NCBI RefSeq assembly: GCF_027107535.1
Contig: NZ_CP114283.1
Span: 1,488,001 to 1,552,000 of the forward strand
DNA length: 64,000 bases
From: Streptomyces aurantiacus
GTDB lineage: Bacteria; Actinomycetota; Actinomycetes; Streptomycetales; Streptomycetaceae
Direction of reading: 5' to 3'
Position numbers and translations under genes: made by a program. Below are positions 10,257-24,445 of the stretch, one piece after another (position 1 is the first letter of the stretch; each line of letters opens with the position of its first letter). Below the pieces are notes generated by a model. It was not told the origin of the DNA. It ran no database searches and saw nothing but the letters and a program-made list of their open reading frames with translations.

Positions 10257-10733
10257 ATGAGATGTAACCGACTCGGAATCGGCGCGGCGTTAGCCGCAGG
10301 CACCCTCGCCGCAGGCCTGGCGCTCGCGCCGGGCGCCGCGGCCGTCGTCCCCCAGTCCGCCACCATCATCGCCGACTGCGGCACCTACGGCGGCGGTGAA
10401 GCCACCCTCACGGCCACCCAGAACGGCACCCAGGCCACCATCACCCTCAGCTCCTCCGAGATCACCTCCCCGCTCGCCCTCGCCCAGGACTCGATCGCGT
10501 CCACGCTCACGCTGTCCAAGGCGAGCGGTGGCACGACAGCCTTCACGGGCACCAAGAACCCGGCGATGGCCGCGGGTGACGGTGTCTCGGTCGGCCCGCT
10601 GACCGGCACTGTCGCAGCCGGCGACAGCCTTGATGCCTTCGGTGGTTCCCTGAAGATGGTGATCTTCGGGTTCATCACCGTGACCTGCACGGCGGAGGGG
10701 CCGCAGTCGCCGGGCCCGTTCGTGTTCGAGTGA
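10257..10733 (+). CDS. Small secreted protein of the WxL-like locus
   Basis: A 158-residue protein with a clear Sec signal peptide (MRCNRLGIG, hydrophobic core to about residue 27, AAA-V cleavage region). The mature part is rich in Thr, Ser, Gly and beta-strand-like repeats and has one Cys near each end (ADCGTY, TVTCTAEG), which suggests a single disulphide-locked beta domain. I do not recognise a named family. Its place directly before a WxL-like protein and a DUF916 protein suggests a cell-surface partner. Ribosome site AGGGAAGGGA is well placed. A strong hairpin follows, so it may be transcribed separately from the next gene. Confidence 0.75.
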   Translation: MRCNRLGIGAALAAGTLAAGLALAPGAAAVVPQSATIIADCGTYGGGEATLTATQNGTQATITLSSSEITSPLALAQDSIASTLTLSKASGGTTAFTGTKNPAMAAGDGVSVGPLTGTVAAGDSLDAFGGSLKMVIFGFITVTCTAEGPQSPGPFVFE

Positions 10734-10771
10734 GCGCAGTGACGTAATTTCCCCCCACGAACAGAGCCGAG

Positions 10772-10812
10772 CACGGACCGGTGCCGCCCGCGCGCAGCGG
10801 CACCGGTCCGTG
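10772..10812 (+). terminator. Strong hairpin between first and second secreted genes
   Basis: Perfect 15-bp stem CACGGACCGGTGCCG / CGGCACCGGTCCGTG with an 11-base loop, beginning 39 bases after the stop. It separates gene 1 from gene 2 of the locus. Confidence 0.8.
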
Positions 10813-10859
10813 TGCTGTCGCCTCCCGTAACTGCCGCACAGGGATGGGAAGTTGACAGA

Positions 10860-10878
10860 AACTGATGGGCCATCAGTT
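10860..10878 (+). promoter_or_regulatory. Palindromic operator candidate, second copy (AACTGATGG-G-CCATCAGTT)
   Basis: Perfect 9-bp arms around one central G, just after a TTGACA hexamer (10852-10857) and 112 bases before the WxL-like gene start. Core GATGG-N-CCATC resembles the GACGG-N-CCGTC site at 10108. No convincing -10 box at normal spacing was found, so the promoter assignment is tentative. Confidence 0.55.
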
Positions 10879-10989
10879 GGCGCGTAATGGTTCCATTGAC
10901 TTTTCACACAACCCGCACATCAATGACCTCCTGGCGGCGCAGAAGAACGCGGAAGAGCCGCTGCGCCCACATCCTCAGGAGGGGCACAC

Positions 10990-12315
10990 ATGGGTTCAGG
11001 AACCCGAAGACGCCATCGCTGGGCGGCACTTCTCGGAGCGACCGCACTCTCGGTCACCGCGGGAGGCGCACTCGCCTGCCCCGCGAGCGCGGAACCCCAG
11101 CAGGTCGACTTCGCCACGCACTGCGTACCGCCGCCCATCGCGGGCATCCCCCCGATCGACGGCACCACCACGGCCAGGATCACGGTGGACAACGCCGCGC
11201 CCAAGGTCGGCGACACCGTCACCGTCACGTACACGGTGGTCAAGCCGGCGGCGAGCAACCCGGTCGACATCGCCCTGCCCGCCGACATCATGACGCCCAC
11301 CGGCAAGGTCACCCTCGGTGGCGTGCAGACCGGTGCCGTCACGGTCACGGGCCCGAAGAAGAACGACCCGGTACCAGGGAAGGGGGCCTTCCCGTCGTTC
11401 TCGATGACCGGCACCTTCACGGTCACCACACCCGGCGCGATCACCCTTTCGCCCGGCGACTACAACATCCACACCAGCTACCTCCTGGAGCTGGACACCC
11501 CGTGCACGGTCACCAGCCCGCCCGCCCCGGTCTCCGAGACGGTCACCGCGACGGACGGCGGACAGACCAACAACCGTGCCATCAGCCTCGGTTCGGCCTC
11601 CGGCAAGCCCGGTGACAGCGTGACCGTCACCGGAACGAACTTCGCACCCGGCGCCACCGTCACCCTCGCGGGGCGGGCCGGGGCCGCGCAGACGGCGGAC
11701 AAGGCCGGCGCCACCGCGAACGCCCAGGGCGCCTTCAGCGGCACCCTGGCCGTCAGCGACAAGGCGACCACCGGAGTCGTGGCGTACGAGGGGAGTGCCT
11801 GGAGCGACGACAAGGGGGCGGGTCCCGCCGCCTATGTCGTCATCGACGACACGCCTCTCCCCGAAGGCAGCCAGAAACTCAACTCCTCGGTCAAAGCAGG
11901 GACGTTGTCCATGACCCAGGCCGGTGACACCGTCGAACTCGCGGCGGTCGACTACGGCAAGGGCGGGTTCTCCCGCGGCTCCCTGCAGACGGTGACCGTC
12001 AAGGACTTCCGCGGCGGACCCGCGGGCTGGTCCCTGACCGGCAAGGTCACCGACTTCACCGGTCCCGGCGGCGCGAAGATCGACGCGGGCAAGCTCGGCT
12101 GGACCCCGGTCTGCGGCACCAAGGCCGGCAGCCCGAGCACCTGCCGGCCCGGCTCGCCCGGTGCGGTCGGCAGCGCGGGAGCGACTCTGGCGTCCGCTCC
12201 CAACGGGACGCTCACCGGTGGTGAGTTCACCGTCGACGCCCGGCTCTCGCTGAACGTCCCGGCGTTCACCCCGCCCGGTTCCTACTCCGGCGTGCTGACG
12301 CTGACGCTCACCTGA
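10990..12315 (+). CDS. Secreted protein with C-terminal WxL-like domain
   Basis: A 441-residue exported protein: signal peptide ending near PASA-EPQ (about residue 34), an N-terminal beta domain with a Cys pair (THCVPPP, TPCTV), an IPT/Ig-like segment (GKPGDSVTVTGTNFAPGATV, about residues 200-230), and a C-terminal region resembling WxL domains: VKDFRGGPAGWSLTGKV, then LGWTP, then a terminal SYSGVLTLTL strand. In low-GC Gram-positives WxL domains bind the cell wall and cooperate with DUF916 proteins; the next gene encodes one, which supports the assignment. The N-terminal GSGTRRRHRW stretch is strongly basic. Ribosome site AGGAGGGG. Individual domain names rest on pattern recall. Confidence 0.75.
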   Translation: MGSGTRRRHRWAALLGATALSVTAGGALACPASAEPQQVDFATHCVPPPIAGIPPIDGTTTARITVDNAAPKVGDTVTVTYTVVKPAASNPVDIALPADIMTPTGKVTLGGVQTGAVTVTGPKKNDPVPGKGAFPSFSMTGTFTVTTPGAITLSPGDYNIHTSYLLELDTPCTVTSPPAPVSETVTATDGGQTNNRAISLGSASGKPGDSVTVTGTNFAPGATVTLAGRAGAAQTADKAGATANAQGAFSGTLAVSDKATTGVVAYEGSAWSDDKGAGPAAYVVIDDTPLPEGSQKLNSSVKAGTLSMTQAGDTVELAAVDYGKGGFSRGSLQTVTVKDFRGGPAGWSLTGKVTDFTGPGGAKIDAGKLGWTPVCGTKAGSPSTCRPGSPGAVGSAGATLASAPNGTLTGGEFTVDARLSLNVPAFTPPGSYSGVLTLTLT

Positions 12316-12407
12316 TCTCTCGTCAGCAGGCACTTTCCATCGGTGGGCAGGGCGCGCACCCGCCCGCCCACCTCGTCCGTCCGACTCGCCATCGGGGGTC
12401 CGCACCC

Positions 12408-16121
<3,714 letters not shown>

Positions 16122-16135
16122 CGGCCTTTCTCCTG

Positions 16136-16161
16136 TCCCGCGCCCCCGAGGGGGCGCGGGA
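16136..16161. terminator. Bidirectional hairpin between era and GH1 gene
   Basis: Twelve-base perfect arms (TCCCGCGCCCCC / GGGGGCGCGGGA) around GA, placed between two convergent stops. Related in sequence to the GCGCCCC/GGGGCGC stem of the dispersed repeat family. Confidence 0.75.
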
Positions 16162-16178
16162 AACAGCGCGGAGGTGTG

Positions 16179-17513
16179 TCACCGCTGGGCTCGGACCACG
16201 TCCCGCAGCCAGCCGTACGACGCCTTCGGGGTCCGCTCCAGCGTCTCGAAGTCGACGTGCACCAGACCGAAGCGGCGCGCGTACCCCTCGGCCCACTCGA
16301 AGTTGTCGAGGAGCGACCACACGAAGTATCCGCGGACGTCCACGCCCTGCTCCGACGCCCGGTGCAGCGCCCGCAGATGACCGTCCAGGTACGTGATCCG
16401 GTCCTGGTCGTCGAGGCCCTCGTACGAGCATCCGTTCTCCGTGATGACGACGGGCGGGAGCCGGTCGCCGTACCGCCCGCGGAAGTCCACCAGCAGTTCC
16501 GTGAGGGCCTCCGGGACCACCGGCCAGCCGAAGTCCGTCACCGGATAGCCCTCGATCTCCCTTACCGAGAAGGGGAGTTCGGCGGGCATCGTCAGTCCGC
16601 CGAACTCGATCTCCGAGCCCTGCGGCGCGCCCACCCTCGTCGGCGCGTAGTAGTTGATCCCGTACCAGTCGACCGGCTCCCCGATGATCTTCAGGTCCGA
16701 CGCGACGTCCTCGGGGTCGCCGGGCATCAACTCGGCGACGCCTTCCGGGTACTGCCCGAGCAGCACCGGGTCCGCGAACAGCCGGTTGAGGAGCAGGTCG
16801 TAGAAGCCGGCCGCCTCCAGGTCCGCCGGCTCCTGGGACGCGGGCCAGGTCGGGCCGTGCGAGTTGGCGATGCCGATGTCAAAGGCTCCGGCGGCGCGCA
16901 GGGCCTGCACGGCCAGCCCGTGGCCCAGCAGCTGGTGGTGGGCCGCCGGGAGCGAGTCGAACAGGAGCTGCCTGCCGGGCGCGTGGGCGCCGAGCGCGTG
17001 GCCCAGCAGGGTGTGTTCGGCGGGCTCGTTGAGAGTGATCCACTTGGTGATCCGGTCCCCGAGGCGGGCCGCCACCCGGGAGGCGTACTCGGCGAACCGC
17101 CCGGCCGTGTCCCGCTCCAGCCAGTCCAGCGACACGGGCAGATCCCAGTGGAAGAGGGTCGGCACGGGGCGTACGCCCGCCGCGCACAGCTCGTCGACCA
17201 GCCGGTCGTAGAAGTCCAGGCCGCCGGGGGAGTTCACCCTCGGCCAGGAGACCGAGAAGCGGTACGCGTCGACGCCGAGGTCGCGCAGCAGCGCCACGTC
17301 CTCGGGATAGCGGTGGTAGTGGTCGCAGGCCACCGCCGCCGTCGAGCCGTCCTTCACCCGGCCCGGCTCGGCCGTGAAGGTGTCCCACACGGAGGGTTCG
17401 CGCAGGTCGGCCGCGCCCTCGATCTGGTGGGCCGAGGTGGAGACCCCCCAGAGGAAGCCGGCCGGGAACTGGGGTATCGGGTCGGTCGCGTTCGTCGCCA
17501 TGCGCGCGATCAT
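16179..17513 (-). CDS. GH1 beta-glucosidase
   Basis: A 444-residue glycoside hydrolase family 1 protein. Acid/base motif TLNEPA and nucleophile motif ITENG are both present; the N-terminal FPAGFLWGVSTSAHQIEG and C-terminal SLLDNFEWAEGY are family hallmarks. No signal peptide, so it probably cleaves short beta-glucosides (for example cellobiose taken up by the cell) in the cytoplasm. Two starts are possible (17513, or Met-5 at 17501); neither has a strong ribosome site. No transporter genes adjoin it, so its substrate is not set by context. Confidence 0.94.
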   Translation of the reverse strand: MIARMATNATDPIPQFPAGFLWGVSTSAHQIEGAADLREPSVWDTFTAEPGRVKDGSTAAVACDHYHRYPEDVALLRDLGVDAYRFSVSWPRVNSPGGLDFYDRLVDELCAAGVRPVPTLFHWDLPVSLDWLERDTAGRFAEYASRVAARLGDRITKWITLNEPAEHTLLGHALGAHAPGRQLLFDSLPAAHHQLLGHGLAVQALRAAGAFDIGIANSHGPTWPASQEPADLEAAGFYDLLLNRLFADPVLLGQYPEGVAELMPGDPEDVASDLKIIGEPVDWYGINYYAPTRVGAPQGSEIEFGGLTMPAELPFSVREIEGYPVTDFGWPVVPEALTELLVDFRGRYGDRLPPVVITENGCSYEGLDDQDRITYLDGHLRALHRASEQGVDVRGYFVWSLLDNFEWAEGYARRFGLVHVDFETLERTPKASYGWLRDVVRAQR

Positions 17514-17592
17514 CTGTACCGTCGGTAACGGAAGTCAACGGGGTGGGGTGAACTGGCTGGTGGGGCCTGTGGTGCGTGGGGGCGGCCGCGTC

Positions 17593-17859
17593 TCAGCAAC
17601 CCTCCTTCAGCACTCGGGAGATCAGCGTGCGCTGCTCCTCCGTCAGGCGCGGATCCGCGCAGTACACCGTCTTCCCGTCCACCGTGATCCGGTAGGCGAA
17701 GCCGTCCGGGACGCCGACGGGGGGCGTGCCCCGGCCCGAGGCGATCACCCGCCCGGCCAGGGCGTGCCACTCCTGGGCGTCGGCGCGCCCCGAGGTGTCC
17801 ACCTCGGCGTGCCGCTCGATGCCCGCGAATCCACCCGTGCGCCTCACCTGAATACGCAT
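17593..17859 (-). CDS. Emfourin-like protealysin inhibitor
   Basis: An 88-residue protein with no signal peptide, opening MRIQVRRTGGFAGIERHAEVD, which resembles emfourin, the proteinaceous inhibitor of protealysin-like M4 metalloproteases. The gene lies 39 bases downstream of an M4 protease on the same strand, the arrangement described for the protealysin operon in Serratia. Expected role: to bind the cytoplasmic protease and hold it inactive. The C-terminus DPRLTEEQRTLISRVL is a helical tail. Assignment rests on the N-terminal motif plus context. Confidence 0.8.
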   Translation of the reverse strand: MRIQVRRTGGFAGIERHAEVDTSGRADAQEWHALAGRVIASGRGTPPVGVPDGFAYRITVDGKTVYCADPRLTEEQRTLISRVLKEGC

Positions 17860-17898
17860 GGGGTCCTGTCTAGTACGAAACGGCGGGCCGGGCCACGA

Positions 17899-18969
17899 TC
17901 ACAGGGTCCGTACCCCGACCTGTTCCCACGCCTTCGTCACGGCCTGCAGCTCGTCGCCCTCGCCGTAGGAGGCGCGCGCCTTCGCCACGGTCAGCGTCGC
18001 GAAGTCGGTGAAGCCCGCCTGCGAGCCCAGCTCGCCGCCGGTCAGCACGTCGTACCAGACCTGCCCGGCCCGCTCCCAGGCGTGCCCGCCGAGCGCGTTC
18101 GCGGCCAGGTAGAAGGCGTGGTTGGGGATGCCGGAGTTGATGTGGACGCCGCCGTTGTCACGGCTGGTGTGGACATAGGTGTCCATCGTGGCGGGCTGCG
18201 GGTCCTTGCCGAGCACGTCGTCGTCGTACGCCGTGCCGGGGGCCTTCATGGAGCGCAGGGCCGTGCCCGTGACGCGCGGGGCGAGCAGTCCGGCGCCGAT
18301 CAGCCAGTCGGCCTCGGCGGCGGTCTGGCCGAGCGTGTACTGCTTGATGAGCGAGCCGAAGACGTCGGAGAAGTGCTCGTTGAGCGCGCCGGACTGGCCG
18401 AAGTACGTGAGGTTCGCGGTGTACTGCGTGACACCGTGCGCGAGTTCGTGGCCGATGACGTCGACCGGGATCGTGAAGTCGAGGAAGATCTCGCCGTCAC
18501 CGTCGCCGAAGACCATCTGCTCGCCGTTCCAGAAGGCGTTGTTGTAGTCCTCGTCGAAGTGCACCGTCGCGTTCAGCGGCAGCCCCTCGCCGTTGATCGA
18601 GTTCCGCCGGTACGCGTTCAGGAACAGGTCGAAGGTCGCGCCCAGGCCCGCGTACGCGCGGTTGACGGTGGCGTCCTTGCCGGGCTTGTCGCCCTCGCCG
18701 CGCACCTTCCTGCCCGGCAGGTCCTGCTTGTGCCTGGCGTCGTGGATCGTGCGGTTCGGCCTGTCCGCGGCGGCGCCCTTCGGCGGGGCCAGGCCGGGTG
18801 CGCCGATGACCGTGGTCAGCCTGCGGTGGGTGCGCTCGAGGGCGTCGCGCTCCAGGGTGCGGCGCGCCTTGCCCGCGAGGGCGGAGTCCTCGGCCTGGGC
18901 CAGTGTGTCGAGGACGTGTGGTGGGACGATCGTGCAGAAGACGGGCTCGAAGCCCCCGTTTGTCGTCAT
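17899..18969 (-). CDS. Protealysin-like M4 metalloprotease
   Basis: A 356-residue thermolysin-family protease without signal peptide. It has the short protealysin-type propeptide with PPHVLD near residue 16, instead of the long FTP/PepSY propeptide of secreted thermolysins. Catalytic HELAH at residues 174-178 and the second metal-ligand motif GALNEHFSD follow, then the C-terminal helical domain with NSGIPNHAFY. Such enzymes may act on intracellular or released targets. The ATG at 18969 was chosen as it opens just before the propeptide; ATG 18981 and TTG 19014 are possible. Followed by the emfourin-like inhibitor gene. Confidence 0.9.
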   Translation of the reverse strand: MTTNGGFEPVFCTIVPPHVLDTLAQAEDSALAGKARRTLERDALERTHRRLTTVIGAPGLAPPKGAAADRPNRTIHDARHKQDLPGRKVRGEGDKPGKDATVNRAYAGLGATFDLFLNAYRRNSINGEGLPLNATVHFDEDYNNAFWNGEQMVFGDGDGEIFLDFTIPVDVIGHELAHGVTQYTANLTYFGQSGALNEHFSDVFGSLIKQYTLGQTAAEADWLIGAGLLAPRVTGTALRSMKAPGTAYDDDVLGKDPQPATMDTYVHTSRDNGGVHINSGIPNHAFYLAANALGGHAWERAGQVWYDVLTGGELGSQAGFTDFATLTVAKARASYGEGDELQAVTKAWEQVGVRTL

Positions 18970-19040
18970 GTCCGGCACCATTGCACTGCGTGACCCGACT
19001 GTCACCAGGGGCAACCATGATTGGTGAAATGCGGGGATAA

Positions 19041-21107
<2,067 letters not shown>

Positions 21108-21129
21108 GGCCGTTCACCTGCGTTTCTCC

Positions 21130-21160
21130 GGTCCCGTCCGCCTCACAGGCGGGCGGGACC
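21130..21160 (+). terminator. leuA terminator
   Basis: Fourteen-base arms GGTCCCGTCCGCCT / AGGCGGGCGGGACC with one wobble pair and a CAC loop, 22 bases after the stop. Confidence 0.85.
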
Positions 21161-21280
21161 GCGGCGTTTATCCGGCCATGTCGCCGAGCGGCCTCGCCCG
21201 GGGTACTGACTCCGCATCAACAATGTGGCTAACATCACGCCAACGCGGCGATGTTGCCGCGGCATTACGGAGGTGCGAAC

Positions 21281-21991
21281 GTGCTGCCAGGATGGGGACG
21301 AAACGGCCGGTTTGTCCGCGCCGGCACCATGGGCGTTTCTCGCATCCTCGGAACCAGGACGGCGTGGACCACCGTCGGCGACGGCGAGTTCTTCTGCCCG
21401 GGCTGCGGGGGAGACCGCAACTACCAGCGCCTCACCGGCCGCCGCCGCTTCACCTGCCTCGGCGTCCCGGTCCTCCCGCGCGGCGAGACGGGCCCCGTCG
21501 TCGAGTGCGCGGCCTGCGGCAACCACTACAGCGCGGACGTCCTCGACCACCCGACCACGACCCGCTTCTCGGCGATGCTGCGTGACGCCGTCCACACCGT
21601 CGCCCTCGCCGTCCTCGCCGCCGGCGGCACCTGCGCCCGTACGTCGCTGGAGACCGCCGCGAGCGCCGTCCGCTCGGCCGGCTTCGACGACTGCACCGAG
21701 GAACAGCTCGCCGCCCTCGTCGAGGCCCTCGCCGCCGACACCGGCCGTCTCTTCGGCGAACCCTGCGGGCCGGGGCTGGCCATAGAGCTTCACGAGGCGC
21801 TGGACCCGCTGGCCCCGCACCTCGCCCCCACCGGCCGCGAGGCCATCCTTCTGCAGGGCGCCCGCATCGCCCTGGCCGACGGCCCGTACACACCGGCCGA
21901 GCGCGAGACCCTGACGACGGTGGGCGCCGCGCTGACGATCTGTGCGGATGATGTGACCCGGTTGCTCACGGCGGCGCGGACGCCGTCGTGA
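21281..21991 (+). CDS. TerB-domain protein with N-terminal zinc ribbon
   Basis: A 236-residue protein. Near residues 35-90 two cysteine knuckles, CPGCGG and CAACGNHY, form a probable zinc ribbon; the remainder (about 95-230) is an all-alpha TerB-like domain rich in Ala and acidic residues, ending ADGPYTPAERETLTTVGAAL. TerB domains occur in tellurite resistance and stress systems, but no other ter genes are nearby, so resistance should not be assumed. The GTG start follows GGAGGTGCGAAC, a good ribosome site; upstream ATG at 21251 lacks one. Confidence 0.85.
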   Translation: MLPGWGRNGRFVRAGTMGVSRILGTRTAWTTVGDGEFFCPGCGGDRNYQRLTGRRRFTCLGVPVLPRGETGPVVECAACGNHYSADVLDHPTTTRFSAMLRDAVHTVALAVLAAGGTCARTSLETAASAVRSAGFDDCTEEQLAALVEALAADTGRLFGEPCGPGLAIELHEALDPLAPHLAPTGREAILLQGARIALADGPYTPAERETLTTVGAALTICADDVTRLLTAARTPS

Positions 21992-22100
21992 ACCGGGCGG
22001 GTCCCCGGCGGCCGCCGCCTTGGCCCGGCCCGGCGCGGTCCTGCCCGCCCCGGTCCTGCCCTTCCGGCGGGGAGTGATTCCTGCAGCGGGTCCGCTGTGG

Positions 22101-22138
22101 CTGGTCGCGCAGTTCCCCGCGCCCCTTATGGGGCGCGG
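22101..22138 (+). repeat. Dispersed hairpin repeat, well-preserved copy
   Basis: Reads CTGGTCGCGCAGTTCCCCGC and then a 9-bp stem CCGCGCCCC/GGGGCGCGG with TTAT loop. It lies 110 bases after the TerB gene and may act as its terminator. Confidence 0.7.
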
Positions 22139-22141
22139 TGG

Positions 22142-22159
22142 TTACTCCCGGGGGAGTAA
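22142..22159. promoter_or_regulatory. Palindromic operator candidate before the MMPL gene
   Basis: TTACTCCC and GGGAGTAA arms separated by GG, 122 bases upstream of the MMPL start. Confidence 0.5.
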
Positions 22160-22184
22160 TCCGTCCGCGCTGTCGCCCCTGGCA

Positions 22185-22195
22185 GTACGTCGTAC
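22185..22195. promoter_or_regulatory. Second palindrome before the MMPL gene (GTACG-T-CGTAC)
   Basis: Perfect 5-bp arms around one T, 86 bases before the MMPL start. It could be the target of the NarL-type regulator encoded two genes downstream, but short palindromes of this composition also arise by chance. Confidence 0.35.
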
Positions 22196-22280
22196 CTCGC
22201 TCTCCTGCCTGACGTAAGCCGTGCTCTCCACCGGAAATCTGGAGACCGAAGCAGACGTCAGCCGGAAGGAGAGCCGTCAC

Positions 22281-24377
22281 ATGGGGGACGGGAAGACAAC
22301 CACGACGAGGGCGGGGCGCAGGCGAGCCGTTCCGTGGGCGCTGCTCGGGCTGTGGGTGGCCGTGCTCGCCCTGGTCGGACCGTTCGCGGCGAAACTCGCC
22401 GACGTGCAGCACGACCGGGTCACCGACTACCTGCCGGCGAGTGCCGACTCGACCCAGGTGGCCAAGATCCAGGAGGAGTTGCCCGGGGGCGAGAGCACCG
22501 AGATGGTGATCGTGTACCACCGGGACGAAGGACTGGCCGCCGCCGACCGGGAGACCGCCGCCAGGCAGGTCGAGGAGATCGCCGGAAAGCACGAGCTGAT
22601 CGGCGGCGCCCCCGAGGGCATCCCCTCCGACGACGGCACGACCCTGATGTACCCGGTCGTCAGCAACGAGCCCGGGACCGACGAGAAGCTGCGGGACGCC
22701 CTCGTCGGCGACGTACGGGACATCGCCCGGAGCCAGGACGGGCTGAGCGTGGAGGTGGGCGGCACGGGGGCACTGGCCACCGACGCGGGGAAGGTCTACG
22801 ACTCACTCGGCGGGCCGCTCCTCTACACCACCGTCGCCGTCGTCGCCCTCCTGCTGATCCTGATCTACCGCAGCCCGGTGCTGTGGCTCGTGCCGCTCGC
22901 CGTCGCCGGGATCGCCGACTATCTGTCGATGGGCGTCGCCTACGGCCTCAACCAGGCCTTCGGGACCACCGTCTCCGGCCAGAGCTCGGGCGTGATGACG
23001 ATCCTCGTGTTCGGCGCGGGCACCGACTACGCGCTCCTGCTGGTCTCGCGCTACCGGGAGGAACTGCGGCGCATCGAGCGCCCGTACGAGGCCATGGCCG
23101 CCGCCCTGCGGGGCTGCGGGCCCGCCGTGCTCGCCTCCTCCGGCACCGTCGCCGCCGGGCTGCTGTGCCTGCTCGCAGCCGACCTCAACAGCAGCCGGGG
23201 CATGGGCCCGCTCGGCACGGTCGGGGTGCTCTGCGCCCTCGTCGCGATGCTGACACTGCTTCCCGCGCTCCTCGTCCTGCTGGGGCGGCGCGTGTTCTGG
23301 CCGCTCGTGCCCGCCTTCGGCAGCGAGCCCAAGGAGCGGCGGCGGAGCCTCTTCGCCGCCATGGGCAGCTCCGCCGGACGCAGGCCGCTGACCGTGCTCG
23401 CGACCGGAGCAGTCCTGCTCGGCGCCCTCGCCCTCGGCGCGCTCAACCTGCCCGGGCCGGTCAAGCAGGAGGACTCCTTCGTCGACAAGCCGGAGGCCGT
23501 CGCCGCCATGGAGACCCTCGCCGGGGCCTACCCCGGACGCGGCACCCAGCCCATCGACGTGATCACCCCGGAGAGCCGCGCCGACCGGACGCTCGCGGCG
23601 ATCCGGGACACGCGCGGAGTCGAGAGCGCCGAGAGGGGCCGTACCGGGGACGGCTGGACGGAGATCTCCGTCATCGCGAAGGACGCGCCCCAGTCGGCGG
23701 GAGAGACCGCCACCATCAAGTCCCTGCGCGGTGAACTGAAGGGCTCCTACGTCGGCGGGGCCAGCGCCCAGCAGATCGACCTGGAGGACACCAACCGGCG
23801 GGACACGAAGATCGTCGTACCGCTCGTCCTCGTCTCCGTGCTGCTCATCCTGGCCGGACTGCTGCGCAGCCTCGTCGCGCCGCTCATCCTGGTGGCCGCC
23901 GTGGTCGCGGTCTGGGGCGCGGCCCTCGGCATCGGCGGGCTGGTCTTCGGGCCGGTCCTCGGCTTCGAGGGAACCGATCCGGGGCTCGGGCTGCTGTCCT
24001 TCGTGTTCCTCGTGGCCCTCGGCGTCGACTACGGCATCTTCCTCATGCACCGGATGCGGGAGGAGTCCCTGGCCGGAGCCGAACCGGCGGCCGCCGCGCT
24101 GACCGCCCTGCGGACCACCGGCGGTGTCATCGCCTCGGCAGGCCTCGTCCTCGCCGCGACCTTCGCCGTGCTGACGAACATGGGCCTCGTGCCACTCGTC
24201 GAACTCGGCTTCGTGATCGCCGTCGGCGTCCTCCTCGACACCTTCCTCGTACGGACGTACCTGGTGACCAGCGCCAGTGTCGCCCTGGGCCGGAAGATGT
24301 GGTGGCCGGGAAGCCTCTCCCGTGAACCGGCGCCGGCCGAACCACCACGGCGGCCGGAGCGGGTCGGAGCGCCCTGA
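22281..24377 (+). CDS. MMPL/RND-type exporter
   Basis: A 698-residue membrane protein with the MMPL layout: one N-terminal membrane helix, an external domain (about residues 45-180), six helices, a second external domain (about 410-520) and five to six helices. Family motifs: GAGTDYALLLVSRYREEL after helix 4 and VALGVDYGIFLMHRMREE in the second half, marking the proton-relay helices. Substrates of streptomycete MMPL proteins are lipids or small hydrophobic compounds; this one is unknown. Ribosome site AAGGAGAG. A two-component system begins 68 bases downstream, separated by a hairpin, suggesting regulation by it. Confidence 0.93.
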   Translation: MGDGKTTTTRAGRRRAVPWALLGLWVAVLALVGPFAAKLADVQHDRVTDYLPASADSTQVAKIQEELPGGESTEMVIVYHRDEGLAAADRETAARQVEEIAGKHELIGGAPEGIPSDDGTTLMYPVVSNEPGTDEKLRDALVGDVRDIARSQDGLSVEVGGTGALATDAGKVYDSLGGPLLYTTVAVVALLLILIYRSPVLWLVPLAVAGIADYLSMGVAYGLNQAFGTTVSGQSSGVMTILVFGAGTDYALLLVSRYREELRRIERPYEAMAAALRGCGPAVLASSGTVAAGLLCLLAADLNSSRGMGPLGTVGVLCALVAMLTLLPALLVLLGRRVFWPLVPAFGSEPKERRRSLFAAMGSSAGRRPLTVLATGAVLLGALALGALNLPGPVKQEDSFVDKPEAVAAMETLAGAYPGRGTQPIDVITPESRADRTLAAIRDTRGVESAERGRTGDGWTEISVIAKDAPQSAGETATIKSLRGELKGSYVGGASAQQIDLEDTNRRDTKIVVPLVLVSVLLILAGLLRSLVAPLILVAAVVAVWGAALGIGGLVFGPVLGFEGTDPGLGLLSFVFLVALGVDYGIFLMHRMREESLAGAEPAAAALTALRTTGGVIASAGLVLAATFAVLTNMGLVPLVELGFVIAVGVLLDTFLVRTYLVTSASVALGRKMWWPGSLSREPAPAEPPRRPERVGAP

Positions 24378-24397
24378 CCCGACCGACGGATTCGACC

Positions 24398-24425
24398 GGG
24401 CGCCTCTCCTGCCGGAGAGGCGCCC
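24398..24425 (+). terminator. Hairpin between MMPL gene and histidine kinase
   Basis: Perfect 12-bp stem GGGCGCCTCTCC / GGAGAGGCGCCC with a TGCC loop. It may make the kinase-regulator pair transcriptionally separate or reduce read-through. Confidence 0.75.
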
Positions 24426-24445
24426 CCGTACCGGAAGATGGAGCC

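Noticed and set aside
21281..21991. Tellurite resistance operon
   Set aside because: Only a TerB-like domain is present; no terA, terC, terD or terE neighbours.
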